The notes: generated from the letters alone by a model not told the origin. A stretch of DNA of 57,844 nucleotides from Anaerobranca gottschalkii DSM 13577 (GCF_900111575.1 NZ_FOIF01000006.1:17258-75101), one strand, 5' to 3'; numbered from the stretch's first letter, positions 48,765 through 57,844 are shown. Made by a program: numbers and translations.

Positions 48765-49295
48765 ATGTTAGATTTATTACTCATTATTTTTATCTTTTTT
48801 TCCATTGTAAATGGTAGAAAAAAGGGTTTAGTAAGAGGGCTTTTAGAGCTTGGAAGCATAGTTATTGCCTTTATGGTAGCTTCAAGATTTGGTTCTGAAG
48901 TTGGAAATTTATTAGATAATATTTTTAATATAACTCCTAAAATAAAAGAATCCATAAACATTCCTTTTATAGATATCACCGACGAAATAGCTAAAATTAT
49001 CGGTGTTATCGGCTATATAGTGATTTTCTTTATAGCTCGATTTGTTTTAAGTATAATAATTGCTCAGACATCTTTTATTAACCATATCCCCTTGATAGGA
49101 ACTGCTAATAAATTGTTAGGAGCAGCTTTAGGTTTTATTAAAGGTTATCTTTTAAGTTTAATGACTGTATGGTTATTATCTTTCATAGCTGTAGACTGGG
49201 CCCAAAATTTATTGAATAAATCATTTTTAGCCCCTATACTCCTTGATTCCTTCCCTAGTATTTATTCTAAGTTAAATCTTTGGTTATCTAATTAA
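48765..49295 (+). CDS. CvpA family membrane protein
   Basis: Membrane protein of 176 residues with about four hydrophobic helices and the family N-terminus LDLLLIIFIFFSIVNGRKKG. In Bacillus the equivalent is yshB, between zapA and polX. It starts immediately after the zapA stop. The function is not established; the name comes from colicin V production in E. coli. Confidence 0.88.
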   Translation: MLDLLLIIFIFFSIVNGRKKGLVRGLLELGSIVIAFMVASRFGSEVGNLLDNIFNITPKIKESINIPFIDITDEIAKIIGVIGYIVIFFIARFVLSIIIAQTSFINHIPLIGTANKLLGAALGFIKGYLLSLMTVWLLSFIAVDWAQNLLNKSFLAPILLDSFPSIYSKLNLWLSN

Positions 49296-49308
49296 TAGTT
49301 TAAGTTTA

Positions 49309-49350
49309 AGCATGATTTATTGTTGGAAAAACAATAAGTCATGCTTTATA
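49309..49350 (+). terminator. Terminator after cvpA
   Basis: AGCATGATTTATTGTT pairs with AACAATAAGTCATGCT around GGAA, followed by TTATAATT. The T-run is poor. Confidence 0.65.
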
Positions 49351-49369
49351 ATTATATAAGTTTCCCTGT

Positions 49370-49399
49370 TTGAAAATAGCCATAATTTCAGTGTATAAT
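49370..49399 (+). promoter_or_regulatory. polX-mutS2 promoter
   Basis: TTGAAA (49370-49375), 18 bases, TATAAT (49394-49399). Confidence 0.7.
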
Positions 49400-49449
49400 T
49401 TACTCTATTTTTTCCGGAAAATAAAATAGAATATTTGGGAGGTAAAATT

Positions 49450-50748
49450 ATGGATAACAGGGAAATTGAAAATAAACTTACATCACTAGAAGGTATAGGT
49501 GAAAAAATTGCCAAAGAAATAATTGATATAGTTAATTTAGGATATAGTCCTAAACTAGAAAAATTACAAAAAGAGCTACCTCAAAATTTAAAAGAAGGAC
49601 AACAACAAAAATTTTTATTAGGTTTAGCACTACCTTTAGCAAATGAGTACATTAAAATTTTAAATAAATGTACAGGTGTAAAAAAAGTAGAAATTGTTGG
49701 AGAAGTCAGGAGAAGGAAAGAAATAGTATCTTCTATTGATTTATTGTTAATCTTAGATAGACCTTTAGAAGACAAGATAAGTTTTATAGGAAAATTTGGT
49801 ATACCTGTTAATATATATTTGTCCTCTACTGAAAAAATAGGTTATAATAAAATTATTCATACTGGAAGTGAAAAACATCTAGAACTGTTAAAAGAATTGG
49901 GCTTAACAGCTCGAGAAGGTACTGAGGAGGAAGTCTATAGTAGTTTAGGTCTTGAATATATACCACCATACCTTAGGGAAGGTAGACAGGAAATTTTATT
50001 GGCTAAGGAAAGAATGTTACCTAAACTAATTTCTATAGGAAATATTAAAGGAGATTTACACATTCATACTAATTATAGTGATGGATTATCTCCAATGGAG
50101 GATTTAGCTAAGGAGGCCATAAGGTTAGGTTATCAGTATATAGCCATTACTGATCATTCTCAATCCTTAAAAATTGCTAAGGGTTTAACTAAAGAGAGGA
50201 TAATAAAACAGTGGAAAGAAATTGATAATTTACAAAAAAGTTTGAATATAAGAATTTTAAAGGGAATTGAAGTGGATATTCTTTCTGATGGTTCCTTAGA
50301 TTTTGATGATGATTTCTTAGCACAGTTTGATGTGGTAGTAGCTTCTGTTCATAGTAATTTTAAGCAAGGAAAAGGGGAAATGACAAGTAGAATAATTAAG
50401 GCTATCCAAAATCCCCATGTGGATATCATTGGTCATTTAACGGGTCGCCTTTTACTTAAAAGAAATCCCTATGAATTAGATATTGAAGAAATTTTCCAAG
50501 TTGCTAAAAATGAAAAAATAGCTTTCGAAATCAATAGTTCTCCTGATCGTTTGGATTTGAAAACAGAACATCTTTGGAAAGCAAAAAAATTGGGGATTAA
50601 AATAGCCATAAATACTGATAGTCATAGTAGGATAGAACTAGCTAATATAATTTTAGGTGTTGGAGTAGCCCAAAGGGGATATTTAGAAGAAAAAGATATT
50701 ATTAATTGTTGGGAGATAGAGGAATTAGAAAGATATTTAAGGGGATGA
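49450..50748 (+). CDS. polX: PolX-family protein with intact PHP domain and degenerate polymerase domain
   Basis: Homologue of PolX, a repair DNA polymerase fused to a PHP 3'-5' exonuclease. At 432 residues it is about 140 shorter than usual. One helix-hairpin-helix region (EGIGEKIAKEI) remains, but the second is missing. The polymerase nucleotidyl site normally reads GSxRR...GDID; here it is VGEVRRR (83-89) and SSID (94-97), so the GS serine and the first catalytic aspartate are lost. The PHP domain (from about 200) is complete: DLHIHTNYSDG, ITDHSQS, GIEVDI, SVHS, IIGH, NTDSHS. It probably works only as a nuclease or phosphoesterase. Start ATG at 49450, behind GGGAGG. Confidence 0.88.
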   Translation: MDNREIENKLTSLEGIGEKIAKEIIDIVNLGYSPKLEKLQKELPQNLKEGQQQKFLLGLALPLANEYIKILNKCTGVKKVEIVGEVRRRKEIVSSIDLLLILDRPLEDKISFIGKFGIPVNIYLSSTEKIGYNKIIHTGSEKHLELLKELGLTAREGTEEEVYSSLGLEYIPPYLREGRQEILLAKERMLPKLISIGNIKGDLHIHTNYSDGLSPMEDLAKEAIRLGYQYIAITDHSQSLKIAKGLTKERIIKQWKEIDNLQKSLNIRILKGIEVDILSDGSLDFDDDFLAQFDVVVASVHSNFKQGKGEMTSRIIKAIQNPHVDIIGHLTGRLLLKRNPYELDIEEIFQVAKNEKIAFEINSSPDRLDLKTEHLWKAKKLGIKIAINTDSHSRIELANIILGVGVAQRGYLEEKDIINCWEIEELERYLRG

Positions 50749-50752
50749 TTTA

Positions 50753-53104
50753 ATGGATAAAAAATACTTACAAACACTAGAATTTTACAAAATAGTAAAG
50801 ATGTTAGAGAATAAAGCTTTAACACCTATGGGGAAGGAAAAATGTCTAGGAGTTTTTCCAGAACAAGATAAAGACAGATTATTAGAACTACTAAATTTTA
50901 CTTCTGAAGGGGTGATTTCATATAACTATGGAAATCCGCCATTAGTAGAGTTAAAGGATATTTCTTCATCCCTCTATAGGGCAGGTAAAGGTGGATTATT
51001 AAACGGATTAGAACTTTATGAAATTCAGCGAACCCTACAAGGAGCTAAAGAACTAAAAATTTTCTTTACTAAAATAAAAAATTTAACTCCTAGAATAAAT
51101 AACTTATTACAGTTAATGGATGAGTGTAAGGAATTGAAAAGCCAACTCTCTATTAGTATAGGTGATAATGGTACTATTTTAGATACTGCATCTAGCGAAT
51201 TAAAGGCTATAAGGAAACAGATCTTCCGTTCTGAAGGTGAACTTAAGGAAAGGTTAGAGAGATTTGTAAAGTCTCCTCAAAATCAGAAGTATTTACAAGA
51301 AGGACTTGTTACCCAAAGAAATGATAGATATGTGGTTCCGGTAAAAGTTGAACATAAAGGGCAAGTAACAGGGATTGTCCACGATTTTTCTGCCAGTGGT
51401 TCTACAGTTTACGTGGAACCTAGTTTTGCTGTAGAAATAGCTAATAAAATTCAAGAATTGAAAATAAAAGAAAAACAAGAGATAGAAAGGATTCTCTATA
51501 ATTTAACTAACTTAGTATCACAAAATAAAGGAGCATTAGAATATATCAATAATCTTATTGGTGAACTAGATTTTATTTTAGCAAAAGCAAAATTAGCTAA
51601 GGAACTTAGGGGTACTGAACCGGTAATAAATGATGAGGGTTTTATTCATATAAAGGAAGGAAGACATCCGCTAATTCCCTTTGAGGAAGTTGTCCCTATA
51701 ACTTTAGAATTGGGAAAAGATTTTACAACTTTAGTAATTACTGGTCCTAATACTGGGGGGAAAACCGTTACATTAAAGACAGTGGGATTATTGACCTTAA
51801 TGGCACAAAGTGGTATGTTTGTACCTGCTCAAGAAGGTAGTAGTTTTCCTATCCTTGAAGGGGTATATGCAGATATAGGAGATGAACAAAGTATAGAACA
51901 GTCTTTAAGTACTTTTTCTTCCCATATGACAAATATAATCAATATTATCGAGAATGCTACTACTAATTCTCTGGTATTATTTGATGAATTAGGTGCAGGA
52001 ACTGACCCCTTAGAAGGTTCGGCATTAGCTACAGCCATCCTTGATTTTTTTAAAGAAAGGGGAACATTGACAGTAGCTACCACCCATTATAGTCAATTGA
52101 AAAGTTATGCTTATGAAAACAGTGGTGTTGAAAATGCATCGGTAGAATTTGACCATCTGACATTAAGACCTACATATAAGTTGTTAATAGGAATTCCTGG
52201 TAAAAGTAATGCCTTTGAAATTTCTAAAAGGTTAGGTCTTAGTGAAGAGATAATCCATAGGGCAAAGGAACTTATTAGTAAAGATACCCTTAAAGTAGAT
52301 GAAATGATAAAAGATTTAGAAGAAAAAAGAATGTTTTACGAAAAAAAGTTAAAAGAACTAGAACTATCTGTACAGCAATATAATCAAAAAAATAGTGAAT
52401 TACAAGAAAAGCTAGAAGAACTTTCCGCTAAAAAAGAAACAATAATACAAAAAGCGAAGGAAGAAGCAAATAAAATTCTTCGCTTAGCTAAAAGGGAAGG
52501 GGAAAGCCTTATTGAAGAATTGAAACAAATTCATAAAGAAGTGGAAAAAGGTGAAGTTCAAAGGTATTTGCAAGAAGCAAGGGAAAAAATGAAAAATATT
52601 TCCCCCATAAAAGAAGAATCTACTTTAAAAGGAAATTTAACAAAAGAGAAAATAAAAGTAGGTATGGAAGTAAAACTGTTAGATATTAATCAAAAGGGAA
52701 TTGTTTTAGAGTTGCCAGATGAAAATAATCAAGTATTATGCCAAGTAGGGATTATAAAGGTAAAAACAGCTTTAGAAAATTTAGAAGGAGTTCCCCAATC
52801 TGCTAAAGTCTCCTTTAATAATAAAGGTGGAACTAAAACTGTGACTTCAAAAGGAGAGCATTCTAGTACTACCTTAGATATCAGAGGTCAAAATGTCGAA
52901 GAAGCCATTTTAAATATTGATAAATTTTTAGACAGTTGTTTTATATCAGGGTTTAAAGAGGTAACAATAATCCATGGTAAAGGTACAGGAGCATTAAGGG
53001 CAGGAGTTCAACAATATTTAAAGAAACATCCCCATGTTAAGTCTGTCCGTTTAGGTGGCTATTATGATGGGGGAGAAGGTGCTAGTATTGTCACTTTAGA
53101 TTAG
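50753..53104 (+). CDS. mutS2: Endonuclease MutS2
   Basis: MutS-related ATPase with a C-terminal Smr domain, 783 residues. It has a clamp/lever region, Walker A GPNTGGKT (331-338), Walker B LVLFDELGAGTDP, a long coiled coil (about 520-620), and the Smr nuclease domain at the end with LDIRGQ, HGKGTGALR and GGEGASIV. MutS2 acts on recombination intermediates and in ribosome rescue in Bacillus. It begins 4 bases after polX, in the usual order. Confidence 0.95.
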   Translation: MDKKYLQTLEFYKIVKMLENKALTPMGKEKCLGVFPEQDKDRLLELLNFTSEGVISYNYGNPPLVELKDISSSLYRAGKGGLLNGLELYEIQRTLQGAKELKIFFTKIKNLTPRINNLLQLMDECKELKSQLSISIGDNGTILDTASSELKAIRKQIFRSEGELKERLERFVKSPQNQKYLQEGLVTQRNDRYVVPVKVEHKGQVTGIVHDFSASGSTVYVEPSFAVEIANKIQELKIKEKQEIERILYNLTNLVSQNKGALEYINNLIGELDFILAKAKLAKELRGTEPVINDEGFIHIKEGRHPLIPFEEVVPITLELGKDFTTLVITGPNTGGKTVTLKTVGLLTLMAQSGMFVPAQEGSSFPILEGVYADIGDEQSIEQSLSTFSSHMTNIINIIENATTNSLVLFDELGAGTDPLEGSALATAILDFFKERGTLTVATTHYSQLKSYAYENSGVENASVEFDHLTLRPTYKLLIGIPGKSNAFEISKRLGLSEEIIHRAKELISKDTLKVDEMIKDLEEKRMFYEKKLKELELSVQQYNQKNSELQEKLEELSAKKETIIQKAKEEANKILRLAKREGESLIEELKQIHKEVEKGEVQRYLQEAREKMKNISPIKEESTLKGNLTKEKIKVGMEVKLLDINQKGIVLELPDENNQVLCQVGIIKVKTALENLEGVPQSAKVSFNNKGGTKTVTSKGEHSSTTLDIRGQNVEEAILNIDKFLDSCFISGFKEVTIIHGKGTGALRAGVQQYLKKHPHVKSVRLGGYYDGGEGASIVTLD

Positions 53105-53118
53105 GAGGAATAATAAAT

Positions 53119-53152
53119 TAAAAAGAGCCCAAAAGTGGGCTCTTTTTTAATT
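53119..53152. terminator. Bidirectional terminator between mutS2 and the PBP gene
   Basis: AAAAAGAGCCCA and TGGGCTCTTTTTT pair around AAAG. The symmetric A and T runs serve both convergent genes. Confidence 0.9.
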
Positions 53153-55969
53153 ACCATTACCATTACCGTTATTTTTGGGAATTTGAATTGACTTAGTTGG
53201 AGATGGTGAAGCACCTTCAGCAACTATATAATAGTAATATGTTTTACCTTTTTCTATATTTGTATCTAGATAGAAGAGATTAGAAGTAGAATGTATTTCA
53301 GTAAAGCCAGAGTTTTCTTCGGTACTCCGGAAAATACGATAATTTGTCGCATTGAAAGCTGGCTCCCAACTTATTTCCACCCTATTATTTCTAAATTCTA
53401 GCTTAAAGTTTGTAACCCTTTGGACAGAAGATGGGAGGGTTATTTTAATAGTATTTGAACCTCTGGTTTCAGTTCCATCACTAGTCAAACCCGTTACATA
53501 GTAGGAATATTCTACATCTTTATCTACATCTTTATCTAAATATTCTTTAACATTTAATGGTATATTGTTGAGAAGAACAAAATTGGAATCTGGGGTTTTT
53601 CGGTAAATATTAAATCCTAAAAGGTCGCTAGGAGCATCCCATTTTAATTTAATACCTTGAGGAGTTAACTCAGCAGTTAAGTTTCGAGGTAACGGGATAT
53701 TGCCATCACCTTCGTGCATATCACAAACTTCTGTAGGTGCCATTAGATCAACATCTTTAGCTCTTCTGCCAGGACCTCTACTCCATATGTCTGTTGTAAC
53801 TCGATAATCTCTAGGAGCTAACATAATTTTAGTTTGGCGGTGATGGGGGGGACAGGAATCACTGGCTAATTTACCACTTACTCTGCAAACAGTAACTTCT
53901 ACAAAGGCATCACACATTTCAACAGGTTCGTATCCTCTGATGAATAAGTCTGTTCTGATATATTCTTCAGGGGTTAAAGGACTAGGTAATTTACCTGATT
54001 TTATACTGATTGGTATTTCCACAATATTATTAGGTTTTTCAAAGGGTGTGTCAGGTATATTTTTATGAACTCCCTCCATTATTTTACCCCATATTGTAGA
54101 AATCCATGGTTGACCTGCTGCTACACCTCTATTATTTAGGTCCCAACCAAGCCAAACCCCTAAACTATAGTGGGGGGTATAGCCAACTAACCATAAATCT
54201 TTTCTGCCATCGGTAGTACCAGTTTTTAATGCAGCTGTTTTTCTAAAATAGTTTCTGACATTAGGAGCTGTTCCTGGAGGTCTTGAAACACCTGTTAAAA
54301 CATCAGTTATTAAATAGGCTGTTTCTTCACTCATCACTACCCTTTGTTTCGGTTCGTTTCTATAAATTACCCTGCCATTTCTATCAGTTATTTCTTTAAT
54401 AAAGTAGGGCTCAGCTAAAATACCTTTATTTGCAAAGGCGGAATAGGCAGCGGTAATTTCAAGGGCAGTAACTTCTCTAGATCCAAGGGCTGCAGCACCT
54501 GAGATGTTTTGATATTTTGAAAGCCCCATATTATAAGCAAACCTTTCCCCATTCCTGATACCTACAATCTCTAATAATGACACAACTGCAGGGACATTTA
54601 ATGATCTTACTAATGATTCCCTTATAGTGACCAGTCCGAAAAAATTGCTAAAAGGATTTTCAGGGGTCCAAAAACCTGTTTTTGAACTAGGATCGGGATA
54701 TTTTATCGGCTGATCATCTAATACAGAGCCAGGGAATAACAATCTTTGTTCAAAGGCTGGTGCATAAGAAAGGATAGGTTTAATAGTTGAACCAGGCTGT
54801 CTAAAAGAAGTAACTGGCCTTAAAACGGCATTTCGATGTGGATGGGCATTTCTACCAGTAACCAAAGCCAAGATTTCTCCTGTTTTTACATCAATAAGGG
54901 TGGCACTGGCTTCTTCTTGTTGATTAGGTCCTTCGTATTTAGTTGGGAAATTACTATCGTCATTTATAACACTTTCTGCTACTTTTTGATAATCTAAATT
55001 AATTGTAGTTTTAATTGTAAAACCATGGTTATAAACGGCATAATGGGCTTCTTGTGGAGTATAATCGTATAGTTCTATTAGTATTTTTTTTGCTTCCTCA
55101 ATTGCATACATGAATGGACCCCAATGATAATTTTGATTTACAGTATTTTCCTTTTCTCCTTTAGCTCTTGAAGCTAAGATTAATTCTTCGTTTCTTGCTT
55201 CTTCAAACTGTTCTTTGGTAATGTAACCGGCATTGTACATCCGTGATAATACATAGTTTCTTCTATTTATAGCATCTTCTATTCTACCGACACGGGGGTC
55301 AAAACGTACCGGCCAATTAGGAATACCGGCAAGAAGGGCCATTTCAGCTAAAGTTAGTTCATCTAAAGTTTTATTAAATAAGGCATCAGCAGCTGCTCCT
55401 ACACCAAATTCATTAAAACCATATACTACGGCACTATTTAAGTAAAATTCCAGTATTTCTTCTTTGGTATAAAGTTTTTCAATTTTTAATGCGAGATAAA
55501 GTTCTTGAATTTTTCTGTCCATTACTTTTCCTTGATGTAAAAAAACTTGTTTAGCTAGCTGTTGAGTTATTGTACTACCTCCAGAGATACTACCACCTCG
55601 GAGATTTGACAAAGCTGCCCTGGCCATACCTCTGATATCAAAGCCTGGATGTTCAAAAAAGTTGCGGTCTTCGGTAGCTAAAAAAGCATTAATTAAATCT
55701 TGAGGAAATTCATCAAAGGTGTGGCGAATTCTCTTTTCATTATAAGCTTCACCAATAAAAGCACCATTTCTGTCTAAGACTGTTGACGGCAATGAAGGAT
55801 TTTCTAAGCGGTCTCGATTAAATTCTGGTAAATCCTGCAAAGCGGCGACTACCATACCTAAAGCTATACCACCGCCTAAAAAACCTATAAGTAAAGATAG
55901 TACTAATACTAATTTAAAAACTTTTAATAAAACCTTCCCCTTTTTTGGAGGCCTTTTCTTATCTTCCAT
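53147..55969 (-). CDS. Class A penicillin-binding protein with two fibronectin III domains
   Basis: Bifunctional cell-wall synthase (940 residues) of the PBP1A/PonA type. Domains in order: cytoplasmic basic tail, membrane anchor (18-42), GT51 glycosyltransferase (about 60-240, with ATEDRNFFEH and E100), transpeptidase (about 340-640, STIK at 394-397, SLN at 456-458, KTGTT at 582-586), then two fibronectin type III domains (about 758-845 and 848-930) and an Asn/Gly tail (NNGNGNGN). Several cysteines (686, 695, 706, 749) lie outside. It is the only minus-strand gene among the long genes here. The ATG follows AGGAGAG by about 10 bases. Confidence 0.93.
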   Translation of the reverse strand: MEDKKRPPKKGKVLLKVFKLVLVLSLLIGFLGGGIALGMVVAALQDLPEFNRDRLENPSLPSTVLDRNGAFIGEAYNEKRIRHTFDEFPQDLINAFLATEDRNFFEHPGFDIRGMARAALSNLRGGSISGGSTITQQLAKQVFLHQGKVMDRKIQELYLALKIEKLYTKEEILEFYLNSAVVYGFNEFGVGAAADALFNKTLDELTLAEMALLAGIPNWPVRFDPRVGRIEDAINRRNYVLSRMYNAGYITKEQFEEARNEELILASRAKGEKENTVNQNYHWGPFMYAIEEAKKILIELYDYTPQEAHYAVYNHGFTIKTTINLDYQKVAESVINDDSNFPTKYEGPNQQEEASATLIDVKTGEILALVTGRNAHPHRNAVLRPVTSFRQPGSTIKPILSYAPAFEQRLLFPGSVLDDQPIKYPDPSSKTGFWTPENPFSNFFGLVTIRESLVRSLNVPAVVSLLEIVGIRNGERFAYNMGLSKYQNISGAAALGSREVTALEITAAYSAFANKGILAEPYFIKEITDRNGRVIYRNEPKQRVVMSEETAYLITDVLTGVSRPPGTAPNVRNYFRKTAALKTGTTDGRKDLWLVGYTPHYSLGVWLGWDLNNRGVAAGQPWISTIWGKIMEGVHKNIPDTPFEKPNNIVEIPISIKSGKLPSPLTPEEYIRTDLFIRGYEPVEMCDAFVEVTVCRVSGKLASDSCPPHHRQTKIMLAPRDYRVTTDIWSRGPGRRAKDVDLMAPTEVCDMHEGDGNIPLPRNLTAELTPQGIKLKWDAPSDLLGFNIYRKTPDSNFVLLNNIPLNVKEYLDKDVDKDVEYSYYVTGLTSDGTETRGSNTIKITLPSSVQRVTNFKLEFRNNRVEISWEPAFNATNYRIFRSTEENSGFTEIHSTSNLFYLDTNIEKGKTYYYYIVAEGASPSPTKSIQIPKNNGNGNGN

Positions 55970-56160
55970 ATTATTTTATCTCTCCTTTCCCATTTAGGAA
56001 ATAAGATTATTTTCCTCTTGATTTAAAATATTATAGCATAGTTTAACCTAAAAGTTAAGAAATACAAATCTTAATATTTTATTAACTGTATAAAAAAGGA
56101 AAAAATGCATATGCTAAAGATAATCCATAATTAAATAATTATTTAAAAGGAGTTTGTGAT

Positions 56161-56634
56161 ATGGTTAGAAAAAGACTGACTTTACTAATTATTATATTGA
56201 TCTTATCTTTTAGTTCAAATGTTTTTGCTATACCGATGAATGAAAGACTTCTTATAGTAGATGGTGAACAACATGGAATTAGTTATCAAATATTTAAAAC
56301 AAATGAGCATTATGTTATAAGATTTTATAAGGAAGAGGAAAACATTTTTAAATGTTTAATTACAGAATTAGAAATAAATTTAGAAATAGAAAACGGTAAG
56401 TTATTAAGTGTTGCGCCAACGGGGAAATTAGAAAATAATAGATCGACATATAAATTTTCTTCCCGTAAGGGCTTGAACAAGCAGTTAGAAGATAAAGGTG
56501 TATTTTTAATATTTAAATTTATCCCTGAAGAGAATTGTTTAGGTAAACTTACTTTTTCAATAACAGAATATACTTCAGTTTCAAAAACTAGTGTTACAAG
56601 GCAAAGTAATTTAATAACTTTTTCTTTACAGTAA
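56161..56634 (+). CDS. Secreted protein of unknown function
   Basis: Protein of 157 residues with a clear signal peptide (LTLLIIILILSFSSNVFA, cleavage expected after AFA near residue 23). The mature part is rich in beta-strand-like sequence and has two cysteines. No family is recognised. The ATG follows AAAGGAG. Its position just before yunB, with only 49 bases between, hints at a spore or envelope role, but nothing else supports that. Confidence 0.65.
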   Translation: MVRKRLTLLIIILILSFSSNVFAIPMNERLLIVDGEQHGISYQIFKTNEHYVIRFYKEEENIFKCLITELEINLEIENGKLLSVAPTGKLENNRSTYKFSSRKGLNKQLEDKGVFLIFKFIPEENCLGKLTFSITEYTSVSKTSVTRQSNLITFSLQ

Positions 56635-56683
56635 TTTTTTCCCCTCCTGCTTAATATATTTATTTTAGTTAGGGGGGGAAAAT

Positions 56684-57385
56684 ATGTTTAGAAGAAGGAA
56701 GTATTCCGTTTTTAGAGGTATAAAGTTTAAACCTAAGTTAATAGTTTTTACTATATTGATATTATTTATTTATTCTTCCATTAAAACATTTATATTTATA
56801 GAAACAAATTTAAGACCTTCTATTATTGCAATTGCCGAGGCACGGGCTAAAGTAATTGCTACTGAAGCTATTAACAGTGCTATAGATATGCATATTGCTA
56901 GGGAAAGTCGCTATGAACATCTCATATTTATACAAAAAGATTATCAAGGTAACATAGCGATGGCAGAAGTCAATAATATGGAAGTAGCTAGGATACAAAC
57001 ACTAACAACAATGAATGTTCAAGATGCATTAAAAAGAATTAAATCTGAGAAAATCCGCATACCTTTAGGCCAAGCATTAGGTAGTGAAATATTAGCTAAC
57101 TATGGGCCGAGAATTCCTGTAACCCTAGTTCCAATTGGAACAGTAAATGCAGGTATTGACCAGAAATTTAAAACAACGGGAATAAATATAGTTTCCCATG
57201 AAGTAGGAATTCAGATAGAAGCGGAAGTTCAGATTATTATTCCCTTTGTTTCTTCACAAATTACTGTTTCTACATATACACCTATTGTAACTGCCACATA
57301 TTTTGGAAAAGTTCCCGAAACGGTAATTAACTTACCCTTAGGACAAAATTTTAAAATACCATTCATAGAAGGTGGTGGAGAGTAA
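56684..57385 (+). CDS. yunB: Sporulation protein YunB
   Basis: Membrane-anchored protein of 233 residues of the YunB family, which in Bacillus is made in the mother cell during sporulation. One N-terminal membrane segment (about 19-38) is followed by family sequence IAEARAKVIATEAINSAID and IPLGQALGS, GPRIPVTLVPIG. The ATG follows AGGGGGGGAA. Its stop lies only 11 bases before the first rRNA promoter. Confidence 0.9.
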   Translation: MFRRRKYSVFRGIKFKPKLIVFTILILFIYSSIKTFIFIETNLRPSIIAIAEARAKVIATEAINSAIDMHIARESRYEHLIFIQKDYQGNIAMAEVNNMEVARIQTLTTMNVQDALKRIKSEKIRIPLGQALGSEILANYGPRIPVTLVPIGTVNAGIDQKFKTTGINIVSHEVGIQIEAEVQIIIPFVSSQITVSTYTPIVTATYFGKVPETVINLPLGQNFKIPFIEGGGE

Positions 57386-57396
57386 AAAATTTCCTC

Positions 57397-57425
57397 TTGC
57401 ATAAGAGAAAAAAATATGCTAATAT
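57397..57425 (+). promoter_or_regulatory. rRNA operon promoter P1
   Basis: TTGCAT (57397-57402), 17 bases, TAATAT (57420-57425) with extended TGC, then GTCG at 57433-57436. Confidence 0.7.
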
Positions 57426-57487
57426 AATTTTCGTCGTTGTCACACTAGAAGTTTTAAAAAAGAAAAACAAAAAAACAAAAAAAGGTG

Positions 57488-57516
57488 TTGACAAAGAAAA
57501 CAAAAAATGATAAGAT
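57488..57516 (+). promoter_or_regulatory. rRNA operon promoter P2
   Basis: TTGACA (57488-57493), 17 bases, TAAGAT (57511-57516), then GTCG at 57524-57527. Confidence 0.85.
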
Positions 57517-57550
57517 AAGTTTTGTCGCCGCGAGGTGACAAAAAAGAAAA

Positions 57551-57576
57551 AAGTTCTTTGAAAAAGTTCCTTGAAA
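57551..57576 (+). promoter_or_regulatory. Tandem boxA-like antitermination sequence
   Basis: AAAGTTCTTTGAA (57551-57563) is followed directly by AAAGTTCCTTGAA (57564-57576). The core GTTCTTTGAAAA resembles the boxA of Bacillus rRNA leaders, which binds NusB/S10. Two copies in tandem is unusual. Confidence 0.6.
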
Positions 57577-57645
57577 GAAAAACCTTTCAGGAAAGAATAT
57601 AGCATCGAAAAAACTTTGAGTTTAAGTCAGGGAAAACTTTCAATT

Positions 57646-57844
57646 TTTATGGAGAGTTTGATCCTGGCTCAGGACGAACGCTGGCGGCATGCCTCACACA
57701 TGCAAGTCGAACGGGGTTAGGTTGAGAGCTTGTTTTTGACCTAACCTAGTGGCGGACGGGTGAGTAACGCGTGGGCAACCTACCCTACAGACTGGGATAC
57801 CATCGGGAAACTGATGTTAATACCGGATACACTTAAGATAACGC
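57646..57844 (+). rRNA. 16S ribosomal RNA, 5' end (partial)
   Basis: The conserved AGAGTTTGATCCTGGCTCAG begins at 57654, then GACGAACGCTGGCGGC and GTGGCGGACGGGTGAGTAACGC. The 5' end is set at about 57646 by alignment to E. coli numbering. The gene runs off the right edge. Confidence 0.98.

Overview
This window is chromosomal DNA from a low-GC, Gram-positive, endospore-forming anaerobe of the Clostridia type. The evidence is the AT-rich sequence with strong AGGAGG-type ribosome binding sites and TTGACA/TATAAT promoters, T-box leaders in front of thrS and pheST, a small 2[4Fe-4S] ferredoxin, three sporulation-type genes (ytaF, ytxC, yunB) and Bacillus-like gene orders (polA-mutM-ytaF-coaE; thrS then infC-rpmI-rplT; ysgA-pheS-pheT-zapA-cvpA-polX-mutS2). 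An Anaerobranca-like genus is a guess only; the 199 bases of 16S rRNA at the right edge would settle it.

Layout. 1-2700: a large palindromic repeat, a sodium-dependent NSS transporter, ylbF, a candidate small RNA with anti-Shine-Dalgarno motifs, and ferredoxin. 2703-17169: a BREX type 3 phage-defence island (brxF, brxC, pglXI, brxHII, pglZ, brxA) with an RloC-like anticodon nuclease gene between pglXI and brxHII. The island is bracketed by inverted copies of the same structured repeat. 17309-21878: pseudouridine catabolism (psuK, psuG) and the M16 peptidase pair yfmF/yfmH. 21904-23487: tRNA-Leu, a short unlisted zinc-ribbon gene on the minus strand, and an ECF sigma/putative anti-sigma pair, each gene behind an identical GGAAC-N17-CGTC promoter. 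23568-28431: polA, mutM, ytaF, coaE. 28681-36267: a peptide-type ABC transporter (binding protein, two permeases, two ATPases) plus a small membrane protein. One permease carries a complete seven-blade RCC1-like propeller in its first outside loop, and one ATPase carries a coiled-coil insertion of about 190 residues. 36355-37209: seven tRNA genes. 37398-41802: ytxC, thrS, infC-rpmI-rplT with leader controls. 41904-53104: potassium uptake ktrB/ktrA, the rRNA methylase ysgA/rlmP, pheS-pheT behind a Phe T-box, zapA, cvpA, a shortened polX with a damaged polymerase active site, and mutS2. 53147-57385: a class A penicillin-binding protein with two fibronectin type III domains (minus strand), a secreted protein of unknown function, and yunB. 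57397 to the end: two rRNA promoters, a boxA-like leader and the start of 16S rRNA.

The most unusual items are the RCC1-bearing permease with its coiled-coil ATPase partner, the RloC-like nuclease inside BREX-3 beside a BrxF without a P-loop, the paired ECF promoters, and the structured repeats that sit against terminators and bracket the defence island.
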